Positions 8,997 to 18,753 are shown, numbered from the stretch's first letter. The stretch: 64,000 bases of DNA from Evansella tamaricis (GCF_019042215.1 NZ_JAHQCS010000107.1:38876-102875), one strand, 5' to 3'. A program made the numbers and translations. The notes: generated by a model not told the origin, from the sequence alone.

Positions 8997-9839
8997 TTGA
9001 AAGAAACGAAAGCTTTTCAGGTAAACGGATTTATTGGTGTTTTGTTAATCGCTCTTTTTGCCGGTGGTGGCGTATTTATGCTTGTTCAGCAATCACTGCC
9101 AATTGCTGTCCCACTGTTGCTCGTTGCTGTGGCATTAGCAAGTGGGATCACCGTTGTTCAGCCAAATCAAGCCATTGTAGTTACTTTCTTTGGAAGGTAT
9201 TTAGGATCCATACGAGACAGTGGTTTATTCTTAACCGTACCCCTTTCTTACAGGAGAAGCGTCTCTTTGAGGGTAAGGAACTTTAACAGTAAACGACTAA
9301 AAGTAAACGATGTTGACGGAAACCCCATTGAAATTGCAGCCGTCATTGTTTTTAAAGTAGTGGATTCAGCCAAAGCTGTTTTCGATGTGGACAATTATGA
9401 AGCATTTGTGGAAATCCAAAGCGAAACGGCAATTCGTCATGTGGCGACGAAGTATCCCTATGATACATTTGAAAACGTGGAGTTGACATTGAGGGGAAAT
9501 GCAGAAGAGGTCTCGAGTGAACTGACCACCGAATTACAGGACCGGCTTGATGTAGCTGGTGTAAAAGTAATTGAAGCACGCCTAACTCACTTAGCTTACT
9601 CCACTGAAATCGCTCAGGCAATGCTTCAGCGCCAACAAGCTTCTGCGATCATCTCTGCCCGTAAAAAAATTGTGGAAGGTGCCGTTGGAATGGCACAAAT
9701 GGCGCTGCAGCAATTAGAAGAGAATAATACGATTGAATTAGATGAGGAAAGGAAAGTTCAAATGGTTAATAATCTCCTCGTTGCCATCGTCTCTGAAAAA
9801 GCGACGCAGCCTGTCATCAATACAGGGACATTGTATTAA
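8997..9839 (+). CDS. SPFH/band-7 (slipin-like) membrane protein
   Basis: A 280-residue stomatin/prohibitin-type protein. Two hydrophobic stretches (about 12-30 and 36-52) insert in the membrane. They are followed by the band-7 core: GITVVQPNQAIVVTFFGRYL, then DVDGNPIEIAAVIVFKVVDS, ETAIRHVATKYPYD and LTHLAYSTEIAQAMLQRQQA. The C-terminal helix should drive oligomerisation. Such proteins scaffold membrane microdomains or protease complexes; no partner protease is adjacent. The start is TTG at 8997 with AGGAGGGG upstream. The next gene follows after 13 bases and is probably coupled. Confidence 0.9.
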   Translation: MKETKAFQVNGFIGVLLIALFAGGGVFMLVQQSLPIAVPLLLVAVALASGITVVQPNQAIVVTFFGRYLGSIRDSGLFLTVPLSYRRSVSLRVRNFNSKRLKVNDVDGNPIEIAAVIVFKVVDSAKAVFDVDNYEAFVEIQSETAIRHVATKYPYDTFENVELTLRGNAEEVSSELTTELQDRLDVAGVKVIEARLTHLAYSTEIAQAMLQRQQASAIISARKKIVEGAVGMAQMALQQLEENNTIELDEERKVQMVNNLLVAIVSEKATQPVINTGTLY

Positions 9840-9852
9840 ATGAGTGTTTTAA

Positions 9853-10014
9853 ATGGCTAAGAAAAAAAGTTTTCCACTACGTATGGATCCAGAGCTTTAT
9901 GAAGTATTGCAAAAATGGGCAGCAGATGATTTCCGTAGCGTGAACAGTCACATCGAATACATTCTTCGGGATGCGGCGAAAAAGGCAGGCAGACTTCCTA
10001 AAAAGAAAGACTAA
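9853..10014 (+). CDS. Arc-type small DNA-binding protein (53 aa)
   Basis: A 53-residue basic protein, MAKKKSFPLRMDPELYEVLQ, followed by KWAADDFRSVNSHIEYILRD and a Lys-rich tail. This is the ribbon-helix-helix (Arc/MetJ-like) pattern: a short beta strand (FPLRMD) and two helices. Many Bacillaceae encode such a protein right after an SPFH gene. It has no clear ribosome site of its own, so translation is probably coupled to the gene before it. A role as autoregulator of the pair is an inference. Confidence 0.75.
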   Translation: MAKKKSFPLRMDPELYEVLQKWAADDFRSVNSHIEYILRDAAKKAGRLPKKKD

Positions 10015-10034
10015 GGTGCCTGTCACTTGTCGAA
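10014..10034 (+). repeat. Half copy of the palindromic repeat
   Basis: AAGGTGCCTGTCACTTGTCGA matches one arm of the palindrome at 548-589 and begins at the last base of the stop codon of the preceding gene. The second arm is replaced by a looser pairing, ACTTGTTACTGACAAGTTG, near 10059-10077. Confidence 0.75.
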
Positions 10035-10124
10035 AAATCACCCTTTATACACGCAACTTGTTACTGACAAGTTGTTGATCCAGTGGTACTATGAAACTAT
10101 TATATGGAGAAAGGGGTTTCGCCG

Positions 10125-10346
10125 ATGCCTAGATTTGAAATCTGTATGGAATGCGGAAAGAGATTTAATGTGTTGGATGCACGGAGCCTTAGTAAATGTA
10201 TCGAGTGTGAAGTTGCCGAAGAAAATGATTCTATATTTTACTATGAAACAGAAGTGAACGATGAATTTGAAGAATCTCCTAATAGAGATGACTTTGAATC
10301 GGATGATTTTATTCCGGATGATGAATTATTTGAAGATGAGCATTAA
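10125..10346 (+). CDS. Small zinc-binding acidic protein (73 aa)
   Basis: A 73-residue protein, MPRFEICMECGKRFNVLDAR, then CIECE: two CxxC pairs forming a zinc ribbon, followed by a very acidic tail (DDFESDDFIPDDELFEDEH). Family unknown. An acidic tail on a zinc ribbon suggests a protein-protein role, perhaps contacting RNA polymerase or a nucleic-acid-binding partner, but this is only inference. The ATG at 10125 follows GAAAGGGG; an upstream in-frame ATG at 10104 has no ribosome site. Confidence 0.7.
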   Translation: MPRFEICMECGKRFNVLDARSLSKCIECEVAEENDSIFYYETEVNDEFEESPNRDDFESDDFIPDDELFEDEH

Positions 10347-10354
10347 TGAAACTG

Positions 10355-10385
10355 ATCCTCCAATGTTTGTTGGAGGATTTTTTTG
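10355..10385 (+). terminator. Rho-independent terminator
   Basis: ATCCTCCAA and TTGGAGGAT pair around a short loop and are followed by seven Ts, nine bases after the stop of the zinc-binding gene. Confidence 0.9.
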
Positions 10386-10600
10386 TTTCATTCTATAAAC
10401 TTAATATCCCAATTTGACACATCTACCATCCTAGTCTCATAGTCCCGTCAACCAATAAACCGTATCGGTTAAACAAGCACTTAGGTCATTCGCTTTATTT
10501 CCCTTGTACTTTCATGACCTATCACCCAATCGACACCATTCTTCAAAAAATAGTTAGTATAATCCTCTATGAAAAATAAATTCATGGGAGGAAATCTAAT

Positions 10601-11908
10601 ATGCTAAGAAAATCTCTAATGGTCCTTGGTGTTTTTCTGTTCCTTGCAACATCCGTTTATGCAGGATCCAACTTCATTAAGTCAGACATTCCTGAAGAAG
10701 TCTATGAAGAAAACAACGCTGATTATACACTGCAGTACAGTATCTACATTGAAAACTATTCAGACGGTTCTATTTATCGAGAAGATCCAGATGGGAGTAC
10801 CGAGAAATTAGGGAACGTCATTGTCCCTGCCGATAGTACGTACACTGCTTCCGATGGGTTTTGGGCTGCACAATTCTCCCGCTCTATTGATGGCTATGCT
10901 GGGAATGTAACGGCAACGGCTGTCAATGCTATGCATCTGCGAGTAGCACCGGATGACTACTATGATCCGGAACAGGCTCAAGAAGGTAGATATGAAGTAT
11001 GGAAACCACAGCTTATCTCCTTACTACCGGACCGCGAATACAATAAAGCAGGTGTTGGCCCCCACCCTGGTCGTATCTCCACCGATATACCAGGAGGAAC
11101 AAAACTCTTTGGCGGTATATCATCAGCGTATGTAGGTTCGCCGGTAAAATACCTTAATGATGACGGGGAATGGGTGTCTATCGATTACTTCTATCATGAA
11201 CATGACGATAATGAGGCCCCAGAAAATATAAAAATCGAAGTCTATAAACCTTCTACGGAAAACGGAAGTCCGAAATCTATCATCTTTGAAAATGAAGTGG
11301 GCGGTGACATTACGTTACATTACGAAAATGGGTTTTCCAAACCAATTGCAACGGTACTTCAGCGTGTGGAAGGAACTGGGCGTTTCGGTGGTTCTGAGTA
11401 TGCTCACACTGGATATGTTCGCGCAAATCACGGGGGAGTTTTAGATTTATCAGTATCTCCTTACGCTGGATTTACGTGGGACATGGAACTGATGGGAGGA
11501 TTCCAGATCGTTCCTGCCAATCATGCGGTCTATTCACGCTATTTCCTTGATTTAAACTATATCGATCGTCCGCAGTATATGCTCGTGGGACATTTAGGTT
11601 CCACTCCTGATAGGCTGTATGACCCTACTTACTATGATGAGGAAGGGTTAGCTTATGACCCTCATTTCGAAGCGGTGGCACCACTTTTCAGTAACTATAT
11701 AAAACCGAAATATGTTACTACTCACGACCTATTACCAAAACAGGCGAACAGGGACCGCGTTCCTGAGAATCCTGTAAAAGGGCAATCCACACACTTTAAG
11801 CTTTCCTATGATGGTGGAGTATCATGGGTTGACCCGGAGCCATTGACTGGTACTTATGATGACAGTTTGATCGATGTCACCCACATCAAACTAGTCTTAA
11901 AATATTAG
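10601..11908 (+). CDS. Secreted protein of unknown function (435 aa)
   Basis: It has a signal peptide: a basic start, a hydrophobic stretch (SLMVLGVFLFLATSVYA) and a likely cleavage after AYA/YAG near residue 22. The mature part is acidic, rich in Tyr, Asp and Gly, and probably mostly beta-structured, with no cysteines, no lipobox and no anchor, so it should be released. Repeated short themes (YDPEQA, YDPTYYDEEG, DPHFEA) do not form a repeat. I recognise no catalytic motif. GGGAGG lies upstream of the ATG. It stands alone, closed by a strong terminator. Confidence 0.75.
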   Translation: MLRKSLMVLGVFLFLATSVYAGSNFIKSDIPEEVYEENNADYTLQYSIYIENYSDGSIYREDPDGSTEKLGNVIVPADSTYTASDGFWAAQFSRSIDGYAGNVTATAVNAMHLRVAPDDYYDPEQAQEGRYEVWKPQLISLLPDREYNKAGVGPHPGRISTDIPGGTKLFGGISSAYVGSPVKYLNDDGEWVSIDYFYHEHDDNEAPENIKIEVYKPSTENGSPKSIIFENEVGGDITLHYENGFSKPIATVLQRVEGTGRFGGSEYAHTGYVRANHGGVLDLSVSPYAGFTWDMELMGGFQIVPANHAVYSRYFLDLNYIDRPQYMLVGHLGSTPDRLYDPTYYDEEGLAYDPHFEAVAPLFSNYIKPKYVTTHDLLPKQANRDRVPENPVKGQSTHFKLSYDGGVSWVDPEPLTGTYDDSLIDVTHIKLVLKY

Positions 11909-11922
11909 AATTTCTCACTCTG

Positions 11923-11963
11923 CTTGAACCCCCTTTCCTTTTTGGGGGTTCAAGTTTTCTTTG
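11923..11963 (+). terminator. Rho-independent terminator
   Basis: CTTGAACCCCC pairs perfectly with GGGGGTTCAAG, followed by TTTTCTTTG, fourteen bases after the stop of the secreted protein gene. Confidence 0.92.
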
Positions 11964-12157
11964 TTCGCCTAGTCCCCATGTCCATCTAATGTTACTTACA
12001 ATCTTTTTTCACACGGCTCCAACGACCCTGTTACTACAGTACTCTAATGACTTTTCTTAGCATTATTATTATTCTTTTTCCATGACGGTTGTTTTTGATA
12101 TCAAAGGAAGGTTTAATGATAGAAACAGCTATTTTGCATACAGGAGGCTATTCGTCT

Positions 12158-13759
12158 ATGACTAAACCAGTAACCTTGAAAGAAAAGACCGGTCAACTGT
12201 TTATTCTTTCCGTTCCAAATGAAGAGCTGGATGAGAAATTAAAAACATCCATTCGAGATTATAATATCGGAGGTTTAATTCTGTTTCAGCAGAACTTGCG
12301 TGATTTTCAGAAGGTCACCTCTTTTATCCAAGATATTCAAGCCTATGCCAAAGAGGTTGGCCGTCCACCACTCTGGATTTCCATTGATCAGGAAGGGGGA
12401 GGGATTGCTTACTTGTGGAAAAATATGGTGGTTTCTCCTGGTAATATGTTGCTTGGCGCCACTGGCAATCCTACTAACGCCTATACTGCACATTTTCATA
12501 TGGGTGAACAATTACTTAACATTGGCTTTAACATGAACTTCGCCCCTGTGCTCGACATCAACAACAACCCTCTCAATCCTGTTATCGGTGCCCGTTCCTT
12601 CGGGGAAAACAAAGAACTTGTCACTGAATTCGGAATACAATCCATCAAAGGGCTACACGACGCCGGCATCCTTGCGTGTGGTAAACATTATCCTGGTCAC
12701 GGGGATACGGAAATGGACTCCCATTTAAGCCTCCCAACGGTTGATAAGTCTCTGGGAGAGTTAGAGGCTTTTGAACTTTACCCTTTTCATGAATCTATGA
12801 ACCATGGTTTGGAAGCAGTGATGACGGCACATATTCTTTACCCACAAATTGATCCAGAAAAGCCTGCAACCCTCAGTCCACTCATATTACAAAATATTTT
12901 AAGGGATCGCGCAGGGTTTGAAGGTTTGGTCATTACAGACTCCATGGAAATGGAGGCGATCTCCACGTATTTCGGGCGGGAAAAGGGGACGGTTATGGCA
13001 CTTCATGCCGGGGCAGATATTATATTGGCCTGTGGTGGTGATTACGAGCGCCAGTGGGGAATGATTGATGCTGCTATTCATGCTGTCGAACAAGGTGAAC
13101 TCCAAGAACAGGTCATCGATACGGCTTATGGGAGAAATAAAGCCTATAAGAAGAAATGGATACGAGAATTATCACAAGACAAGGGTAATGTAAAACTATA
13201 TGACAGTGATTCTCGACTAAAACAGACCATGGAGGTCATCGCCTCCAAGGGTATAACGGTGGTGCAGGATCCAAAAAACCTCCTTCCTGTTACTTCATCA
13301 AGGGACATGAAGCCTTTTGTCATATATCAGACAACGTTCAATGATGAAAACTATATGGGAGATCGGAAGAATGCAGCCCCCTCCATTTTTCCAAAAGAAG
13401 TGTATCAGTCATTCGCTGTGCAAGGAAGTGAGCCCACTGACCAAGAGAGTCGGGAGATGGTTGATGCCATTCAATCCAGGCAACCCGTCATTATCCTGCT
13501 GAATGAACGGCGTCAGTTAAAACGGAAATGGCGCGTGTTAATGGATCGTCTCGGAAAAAAAACATCGGGATTAATCGTTGCATCGTTATGGAATCCACAA
13601 TTATTAGAAGCTATTCCCTCAGATAGCACATTCATCGCTTGCTACAGCAACACCGAACACGTGTTAAAGGCGTTGGAGCGGATTCTTCGTGGGGAAGTCA
13701 TACCAACTGGAAAATCTCCTGTTACGATTTTGGGAAAGGAATCGGACGGGAATGCTTAG
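12158..13759 (+). CDS. nagZ: Beta-N-acetylhexosaminidase, GH3 (NagZ type)
   Basis: Cleaves terminal beta-linked N-acetylglucosamine, typically from muropeptides during cell-wall recycling. The GH3 barrel shows IDQEGG near residue 75, the NagZ loop KHYPGHGDTEMDSH at about 175-188 (His/Asp acid-base dyad) and the nucleophile Asp in VITDSMEMEAI near 260. The C-terminal ~190 residues form a second domain, giving 533 residues, as in Bacillus-type NagZ. It has no signal peptide, so it is probably cytoplasmic, unlike secreted B. subtilis NagZ. AGGAGG lies nine bases before this ATG; the longer frame has no ribosome site. The GNAT gene overlaps its end. Confidence 0.9.
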   Translation: MTKPVTLKEKTGQLFILSVPNEELDEKLKTSIRDYNIGGLILFQQNLRDFQKVTSFIQDIQAYAKEVGRPPLWISIDQEGGGIAYLWKNMVVSPGNMLLGATGNPTNAYTAHFHMGEQLLNIGFNMNFAPVLDINNNPLNPVIGARSFGENKELVTEFGIQSIKGLHDAGILACGKHYPGHGDTEMDSHLSLPTVDKSLGELEAFELYPFHESMNHGLEAVMTAHILYPQIDPEKPATLSPLILQNILRDRAGFEGLVITDSMEMEAISTYFGREKGTVMALHAGADIILACGGDYERQWGMIDAAIHAVEQGELQEQVIDTAYGRNKAYKKKWIRELSQDKGNVKLYDSDSRLKQTMEVIASKGITVVQDPKNLLPVTSSRDMKPFVIYQTTFNDENYMGDRKNAAPSIFPKEVYQSFAVQGSEPTDQESREMVDAIQSRQPVIILLNERRQLKRKWRVLMDRLGKKTSGLIVASLWNPQLLEAIPSDSTFIACYSNTEHVLKALERILRGEVIPTGKSPVTILGKESDGNA

Positions 13760-14753
13760 TTTATTTTCATTTAAGGAGAGGAATGCACGTTATTGGATTT
13801 CAGAACTGGTAGAGGTATGGAATACTAGCATGCCGGTGGAATTTTCCTTGTCAGTGGATCTATTGGAAAGGAATGTCTTCCACTCCCCTTATTTAAATTT
13901 GGGAAGGTCTTGTTTATTGCTTGATGATGACGAAAAGGTACAGGGATTTCTAATTGGGAAATCGGATCGTTACGGTGTCCTTCATGGGAAAGATCAACCG
14001 AATCGCTTTTGGATTTCTTGTATTGTTGTCCACCCAGATTTCCAAAGGAATGGCTATGGGGGGGAAATGGTGAGAAAGGCATTAGCAGGGGATGATAAGG
14101 ATGTGCAGAAATTTCAGGAATGTCATGTGGGGACGGACCCCCACCATTTTTTCCCTGGAATCCCAAATGACCTAGATAATGCAAAGACTTTTTTCAAAGG
14201 GCACGGGTTTGATGTTAGTGGTGAAGCCTACGATCTAGCTGGTGATTTGGTCAATGGACCAGATAAGCTGATAGTGCATGATGATGCGACGGCATTTGCT
14301 GAATATGATGTCCGACGTCTTCATCCAACTGATCAAAGGAACTTGTTTTGCCTTATAGAAGAGAATTTCAGTTTGAGGTGGTTGGTAGATACGAAGTGGA
14401 GTCTCCTTTACGAGAAGAATATAACTTCCATGATCGGCCTGTTTCATCACACTAAGCTTATTGGATTTACCCATGTCCATTCTATTGGGGATAGCTTCTG
14501 GATTCCAAGTGTCTACTGGGAGAAAGGGGGAAATCCCAATATTGGTGGTTTAGGTCCCGTTGGGATTTCCAAGGAGTATCGCGGGAAAGGACTTGGAGCT
14601 CTGTTCATGGGGAAAGCCCTGGGGATTCTTCGGAAAGAAGGGGTCAAAAAAATGGTGATTGATTGGACGATCTTATTGGATTTCTATGGCCAATTTGGTT
14701 TTCGTCCATTTCGTAAGTATGTCCATGCACAAAAAATGATTGATGAATCATGA
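13752..14753 (+). CDS. Double-domain GNAT N-acetyltransferase
   Basis: A 333-residue protein with two GNAT folds. The first has the acetyl-CoA loop IVVHPDFQRNGYGGEMVRKA (about 90-109); the second has GISKEYRGKGLGALFMGKAL near 275-294. Its ATG overlaps the nagZ stop codon by eight bases, so translation is coupled and the substrate is probably an amino sugar or muropeptide-derived compound released by NagZ. B. subtilis also keeps a GNAT gene (ybbJ) near nagZ. The acceptor is not known. Confidence 0.85.
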   Translation: MLSLFSFKERNARYWISELVEVWNTSMPVEFSLSVDLLERNVFHSPYLNLGRSCLLLDDDEKVQGFLIGKSDRYGVLHGKDQPNRFWISCIVVHPDFQRNGYGGEMVRKALAGDDKDVQKFQECHVGTDPHHFFPGIPNDLDNAKTFFKGHGFDVSGEAYDLAGDLVNGPDKLIVHDDATAFAEYDVRRLHPTDQRNLFCLIEENFSLRWLVDTKWSLLYEKNITSMIGLFHHTKLIGFTHVHSIGDSFWIPSVYWEKGGNPNIGGLGPVGISKEYRGKGLGALFMGKALGILRKEGVKKMVIDWTILLDFYGQFGFRPFRKYVHAQKMIDES

Positions 14754-14768
14754 CATCTTAAGAAGTTG

Positions 14769-14950
14769 TAAGAAAAGCGAAAACGCCTAGGCTCACGAGT
14801 GTAGGGCAGTGGAGGAATGACAACTAGAAGTCCGCTCTTTGACTTCGGTTGTCATTTCCGAAGTGGCTTAGGGACTGTAAAAGTGGAAAAGCACCACTTT
14901 TTCAGTTCCCATGCGAGTAGGCGTTGGAGCTAGACAATGCCCGAAGGTCC
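14769..14950. repeat. Dispersed AAGCGC repeat, long copy
   Basis: Starts AAGAAAAGCGAAAACGCC and ends GGAGCTAGACAATGCCCGAA. It contains the hairpin TGACAACTAGAAGTCCG...TTCGGTTGTCA and a second hairpin, GGGACTGTAAAAGTGG with CCACTTTTTCAGTTCCC. Related copies lie at 8692, 36717 and 44782. Confidence 0.85.
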
Positions 14951-14972
14951 AAAACTTTAAATTTTCCTTTAA

Positions 14973-15010
14973 AAAAAAGGTATCAGATAGGGGATCTGAT
15001 GCCTTTTTTC
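14973..15010. terminator. Bidirectional terminator
   Basis: AAAAAAGGTATCAGAT pairs with ATCTGATGCCTTTTTT. It lies between the convergent nagZ-GNAT unit and the leftward carbohydrate operon and can end both. Confidence 0.92.
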
Positions 15011-15031
15011 ACTAGGATATGATTCATAGTA

Positions 15032-16360
15032 TTAGTTTTCATTCACTCTGTGCTTATAACTCCGGACAACATCCCATAAATCCTCATCAAAGTAAACCAA
15101 GTCAAATAGCATCAGTCCGTCTGCATTTTTTCCAACGACTTCAAACGCATCCTTAAGCTTACTTCTATCTTTCCTATAGTGGAGAAGATATAACCCTCCA
15201 TGGAGTTCAGTGACATGATTTGTCAATTCTTTGGCTCTTCTGACTGACCCTTCCACTGTGTTTTCACTTAACTCTTGGGTTAACCGCTCACTTTGATAGA
15301 TTTTAGGATAATAGCACCCTGCATAAATCCGGTCAACAAATTCTATTAGACTGGTTGTAAGATATTCTTCCTGTTTACAAACACTAGGAACTGGTTGCCA
15401 GGAATGAGTAGGTGATGCCCAGTTCAGTCCTTCCTCATGGGCAGTTTCATACCAGGATCCAGTATAGAGGGCAAGTTGGGTGGAAGGGGAAATATGTTGA
15501 ATACTGCGTCTTACCTTCTTGAAAAAATTTTGAATAACTTTTGCCCGATACATCAACCATTTATGGTACAACGGACCCTCTATCCAACTATTAATTTGAC
15601 GATCATATCGAAGGATTTGATCCCCCCTCACTTGCTCAATCATCTTCTTATGACTAAGACCAAAGGGTGAATTATTTTCCCCCATTTCGAAACTAGTAAT
15701 GGAATCAATGGAACTATTAAATGATCCAATCGGACCTCCCGATTTCGAAACAGATTGGTCATGACATGTAAGACATGCAGAAAACTGGGCTAAAGAATAT
15801 TCACTGAAGTCACTGAAACGGTTTGGGTATCTCGCTCGGTCAAGAATAATCCCAAAGGGAGTATACATGGAAACGACTTCTTCTATAATATTCAATTCGT
15901 AGTTCTGAACTTTTGGGTGAGCAGGATTTACAAAGATGGTCTTTTCCGACCCTTTTTCCTCCTTTTGGGAACTGCCTGACAGTCGGTCGCCTAAATAAGA
16001 GACATGCCAATCCTCGTTTTCCGCCAACTGTTGTGTTAGTGGAAAATCAATGTGACCTTCTGTAAAGACATCGAGCTTGATCCACAATCGGACACCTTCT
16101 TTTAACCCTTTCATCATCAATTCTTTGACGAAATCTCTTCCTGCCCATTGTTCATACCGCCCATCTGGAAAATCCGAAACATGACCACTAAAACGGGACG
16201 GAAAAGTGGTGTAACCATAAGGGATTTTTGCATCCACAACAATGTCTGTTACACCACAACTTACCGCCTTCTCAATAATCAATTTCTGTTCCTTTTCTGA
16301 CTGGAGCACTTTTTGGTTCGCCATAAAATCAATCCAAAGGGTAACCGTTTTAACGTCCAT
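15032..16360 (-). CDS. Glycosyl-hydrolase-like protein (GHL10/DUF187 type)
   Basis: A 442-residue cytoplasmic protein resembling the GHL10 family of TIM-barrel glycosidases. The characteristic stretch is FVNPAHPKVQNYELNIIEEV followed by FGIILDRARYPNRF (about 155-195), where the Asp-Arg pair sits in the predicted active site. The N-terminal part shows barrel strands (DIVVDAKIPYGYT; RLWIKLDVF). It is the last gene of the leftward operon, 41 bases after the AraC-type gene. It probably cuts the sugar imported by the adjacent ABC transporter. Linkage type and substrate are unknown. Confidence 0.65.
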   Translation of the reverse strand: MDVKTVTLWIDFMANQKVLQSEKEQKLIIEKAVSCGVTDIVVDAKIPYGYTTFPSRFSGHVSDFPDGRYEQWAGRDFVKELMMKGLKEGVRLWIKLDVFTEGHIDFPLTQQLAENEDWHVSYLGDRLSGSSQKEEKGSEKTIFVNPAHPKVQNYELNIIEEVVSMYTPFGIILDRARYPNRFSDFSEYSLAQFSACLTCHDQSVSKSGGPIGSFNSSIDSITSFEMGENNSPFGLSHKKMIEQVRGDQILRYDRQINSWIEGPLYHKWLMYRAKVIQNFFKKVRRSIQHISPSTQLALYTGSWYETAHEEGLNWASPTHSWQPVPSVCKQEEYLTTSLIEFVDRIYAGCYYPKIYQSERLTQELSENTVEGSVRRAKELTNHVTELHGGLYLLHYRKDRSKLKDAFEVVGKNADGLMLFDLVYFDEDLWDVVRSYKHRVNEN

Positions 16361-16401
16361 ATTCTCCTCCTAAGCTTCTGTTCGTTAATTCAGCAAACCC
16401 A

Positions 16402-17130
16402 CTATCGACAAGCAACATCCAATTGTTCTTCCGAGCGTATAAATGCCAACATGTCCCGTGGTGTCATTCCCCAATACTTTCGGAAAACTTTAGTGAAATA
16501 ACTGACATCGTTGTACGCCAGTTTTTGAGCCACATCTGAAATTCGGTACCCTTCGTTCAACAATGCTTTCGCATGGAGCATTTTTTGCTCCATCACATAG
16601 TGGGAAAAGGACTGCCCAACCTCCCGCTTAAATAACCGGCTTAAATAGGAAGAATTCACAAAGACGAGATCGGCTGCTTCCTTCAAAGTAATGTCTTCAT
16701 AAACTTTCTCAGACACGATATTAATTACCCGTTGAATAAGCTGATTTTGTGGTTTTGAATCTTTTTTTCCGTATTGTACAATTCTCTCGAGTTTTTCAGA
16801 AAATATCTCCAACAAATTTTCATGAGAGATTTTGCTCTCATGTTGTTGAGGTAACTCCCCTTCCCCTAATACATCGTGTATATACCATCCTTTTTTTTGA
16901 ATAAAGGAGATACATAGACTGATTAGATAATAGTATTTTTCCCTCGAATCTATTTCCGTTGAAAAATGGATTGGGGTTTGTTGAATGTAGCTTTTCAATA
17001 AAGGGATAACAACTTCCCGATCATAGGATTCAAGGGCAAGCTCCAGCTTTTTTTCCAGTCTTGTAACAACAAAACGTTTTTCCTGATTCTTCACGACCTG
17101 GCTACTGCTTCCTTGACTAAGCTTCAACAT
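16402..17130 (-). CDS. AraC-family transcriptional regulator
   Basis: A 242-residue regulator. The C-terminal ~100 residues are an AraC/XylS double helix-turn-helix: ITLKEAADLVFVNSSYLSRL, FKREVGQSFSHYVMEQKMLH, then the signature RISDVAQKLAYNDVSYFTKV and FRKYWGMTPRDM. The N-terminal ~140 residues look alpha-helical and lack an AraC cupin, as in regulators tied to sugar ABC operons. The start at 17128-17130 has a perfect AAGGAGG before it; an ATG eight codons upstream lacks proper spacing. It lies inside the operon and probably activates it. Confidence 0.85.
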   Translation of the reverse strand: MLKLSQGSSSQVVKNQEKRFVVTRLEKKLELALESYDREVVIPLLKSYIQQTPIHFSTEIDSREKYYYLISLCISFIQKKGWYIHDVLGEGELPQQHESKISHENLLEIFSEKLERIVQYGKKDSKPQNQLIQRVINIVSEKVYEDITLKEAADLVFVNSSYLSRLFKREVGQSFSHYVMEQKMLHAKALLNEGYRISDVAQKLAYNDVSYFTKVFRKYWGMTPRDMLAFIRSEEQLDVACR

Positions 17131-17154
17131 TTCCTCCTCCTTTTTAAACCACAT

Positions 17155-18753
17155 TCACCTTTCCTGACTAACTTTCACCCGAAGTTCAAACGTCCGATTC
17201 CACGGCAATTCACAGATTTCAAACTTCCACGTCCCTCTTTCTTTCTGAACGCCTTCCCTTTTATCGGTGACTGACGAACCGGATACTTCATATTCTCTCA
17301 AATGTTCCACCAACTGAGTAAAGTAAGGCTGCATTTCTTCTTTAACAGTCTGATTGACCGTTTCATAATAATTTTCCAGATTCGCCCCATTTATATTGAA
17401 CTTTTCAGTAATTTCCAGGTTCACTTTTCCCCTCACTTGCGCCTGATATGCCCATTCATCCAATAACCGCTCGGTCATAAAAGCAAGATGTCGTTGATGT
17501 AAATTAGTGACATCGGTCGATTGGGTTTCTCGCTGGTTCCTTTGTGCAAAAAGATGAATAATGGAATGAGAAATACACGTTCCTAACGTGTTCCCTGCTG
17601 TATTCCATCCTGCATAAGCGGTAAGGGGATAATATAATTTTTCCGTTAGTAAAAAGGACACTAATTCCATATCTGATGCGTTCGGAAAACTAATATCTGC
17701 GATACTAACAGCTCGCCCTTCCCTTAAATCATGATCTATGGATTCAATGAAATAAAGTAAGGGGTGACGAGAATTGAAATGTGCTTTTTCTTGAGAAGGA
17801 TCATTTCCATCTAATGTACCCCCGATTGGAGTATTCACATATAGAACAAGATCCGCATCCCTTACATTATCAGCTACCAGTGCCCCTGCAGCGGTGATAT
17901 GACTGATCACACTTTCTTCCACAGGGCGATCTTCAAATTTTGCCACTTCCAACTTACCAGATGTGGACCCGTATTTCGGATAGATCTTAAGTTTCTTATT
18001 TTCCAAAAATTGTACCATTCTCGCAAGAAGTGTCTGTGTTGCTTCATCCGCTCCAGGATAGACAAGAACTCTCCTTTGAACGTTTAATTCAAAGATTTTT
18101 TTCACTAATATTCGCTGTTCTAAAAGGTGCATTCCAATGGCACTCGCATCCTCCTGGGTGATCGCCAGGAAATCGAGAGTTCCATCTGCCACCCAATCAA
18201 TCATTAATTGATTGATCTGATGATTACGTTCCCTTGCCTGCAAATACTCCTGTAAAACCTCCGATGGGACCTCTGCCTCCATCTCCTTTAGCTCTTTCTC
18301 CACTTCTACTTCCTTTAATCTGTGGAGGCGGTCGTATAGTTGAGAGTAACGAAAAATGGACTTCCAATAGGAGAGGAATTGCTTATTTTTCGTTGTGACT
18401 GAAATTCGCATTAACACGTTAACACCATAAATAAGGAGGTCAGGATGTTCCTTACGAATCTCTCGGATCACTTGAACAATCTTTTCACATTTGTCAAAAT
18501 CCCTCTCCATCATCCGTGACGGAATGAGACCGCCATAAGCCAGTTGATCAACGGCTAAAATCAGTCCATCCACCTTTCCGGCAACGGCTTTTAGCCATTG
18601 ATTGATTCTCTTCACGTCGCCAAAATAGGTGAATTCTCCTAAAATTTCTTTTTCAGGCTGTAATACCTCTACTGCCCCAAACTTTCCAAAGCTTTCGGTA
18701 AAGTCATAACAGCAAGGACGATTATCCAGTGGTAAGATAGCTATTTTTTTCAT
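17155..18753 (-). CDS. DUF4127 family protein
   Basis: A 532-residue cytoplasmic protein of the DUF4127 family. The N-terminal motif IAILPLDNRPCCYDF is the family hallmark, followed by VDGLILAVDQLAYGGLIPSR and later LDFLAITQEDASAIGMH, RRVLVYPGADEATQTLLARM and YAGWNTAGNTLG. The motifs look enzymatic (conserved Asp, Glu and Asn clusters), but no reaction is established to my knowledge. It is encoded between sugar permease and regulator genes, so a role in processing the imported glycan is likely. The start at 18751-18753 is preferred over an ATG fourteen codons upstream that overlaps the permease gene. Confidence 0.8.
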   Translation of the reverse strand: MKKIAILPLDNRPCCYDFTESFGKFGAVEVLQPEKEILGEFTYFGDVKRINQWLKAVAGKVDGLILAVDQLAYGGLIPSRMMERDFDKCEKIVQVIREIRKEHPDLLIYGVNVLMRISVTTKNKQFLSYWKSIFRYSQLYDRLHRLKEVEVEKELKEMEAEVPSEVLQEYLQARERNHQINQLMIDWVADGTLDFLAITQEDASAIGMHLLEQRILVKKIFELNVQRRVLVYPGADEATQTLLARMVQFLENKKLKIYPKYGSTSGKLEVAKFEDRPVEESVISHITAAGALVADNVRDADLVLYVNTPIGGTLDGNDPSQEKAHFNSRHPLLYFIESIDHDLREGRAVSIADISFPNASDMELVSFLLTEKLYYPLTAYAGWNTAGNTLGTCISHSIIHLFAQRNQRETQSTDVTNLHQRHLAFMTERLLDEWAYQAQVRGKVNLEITEKFNINGANLENYYETVNQTVKEEMQPYFTQLVEHLREYEVSGSSVTDKREGVQKERGTWKFEICELPWNRTFELRVKVSQER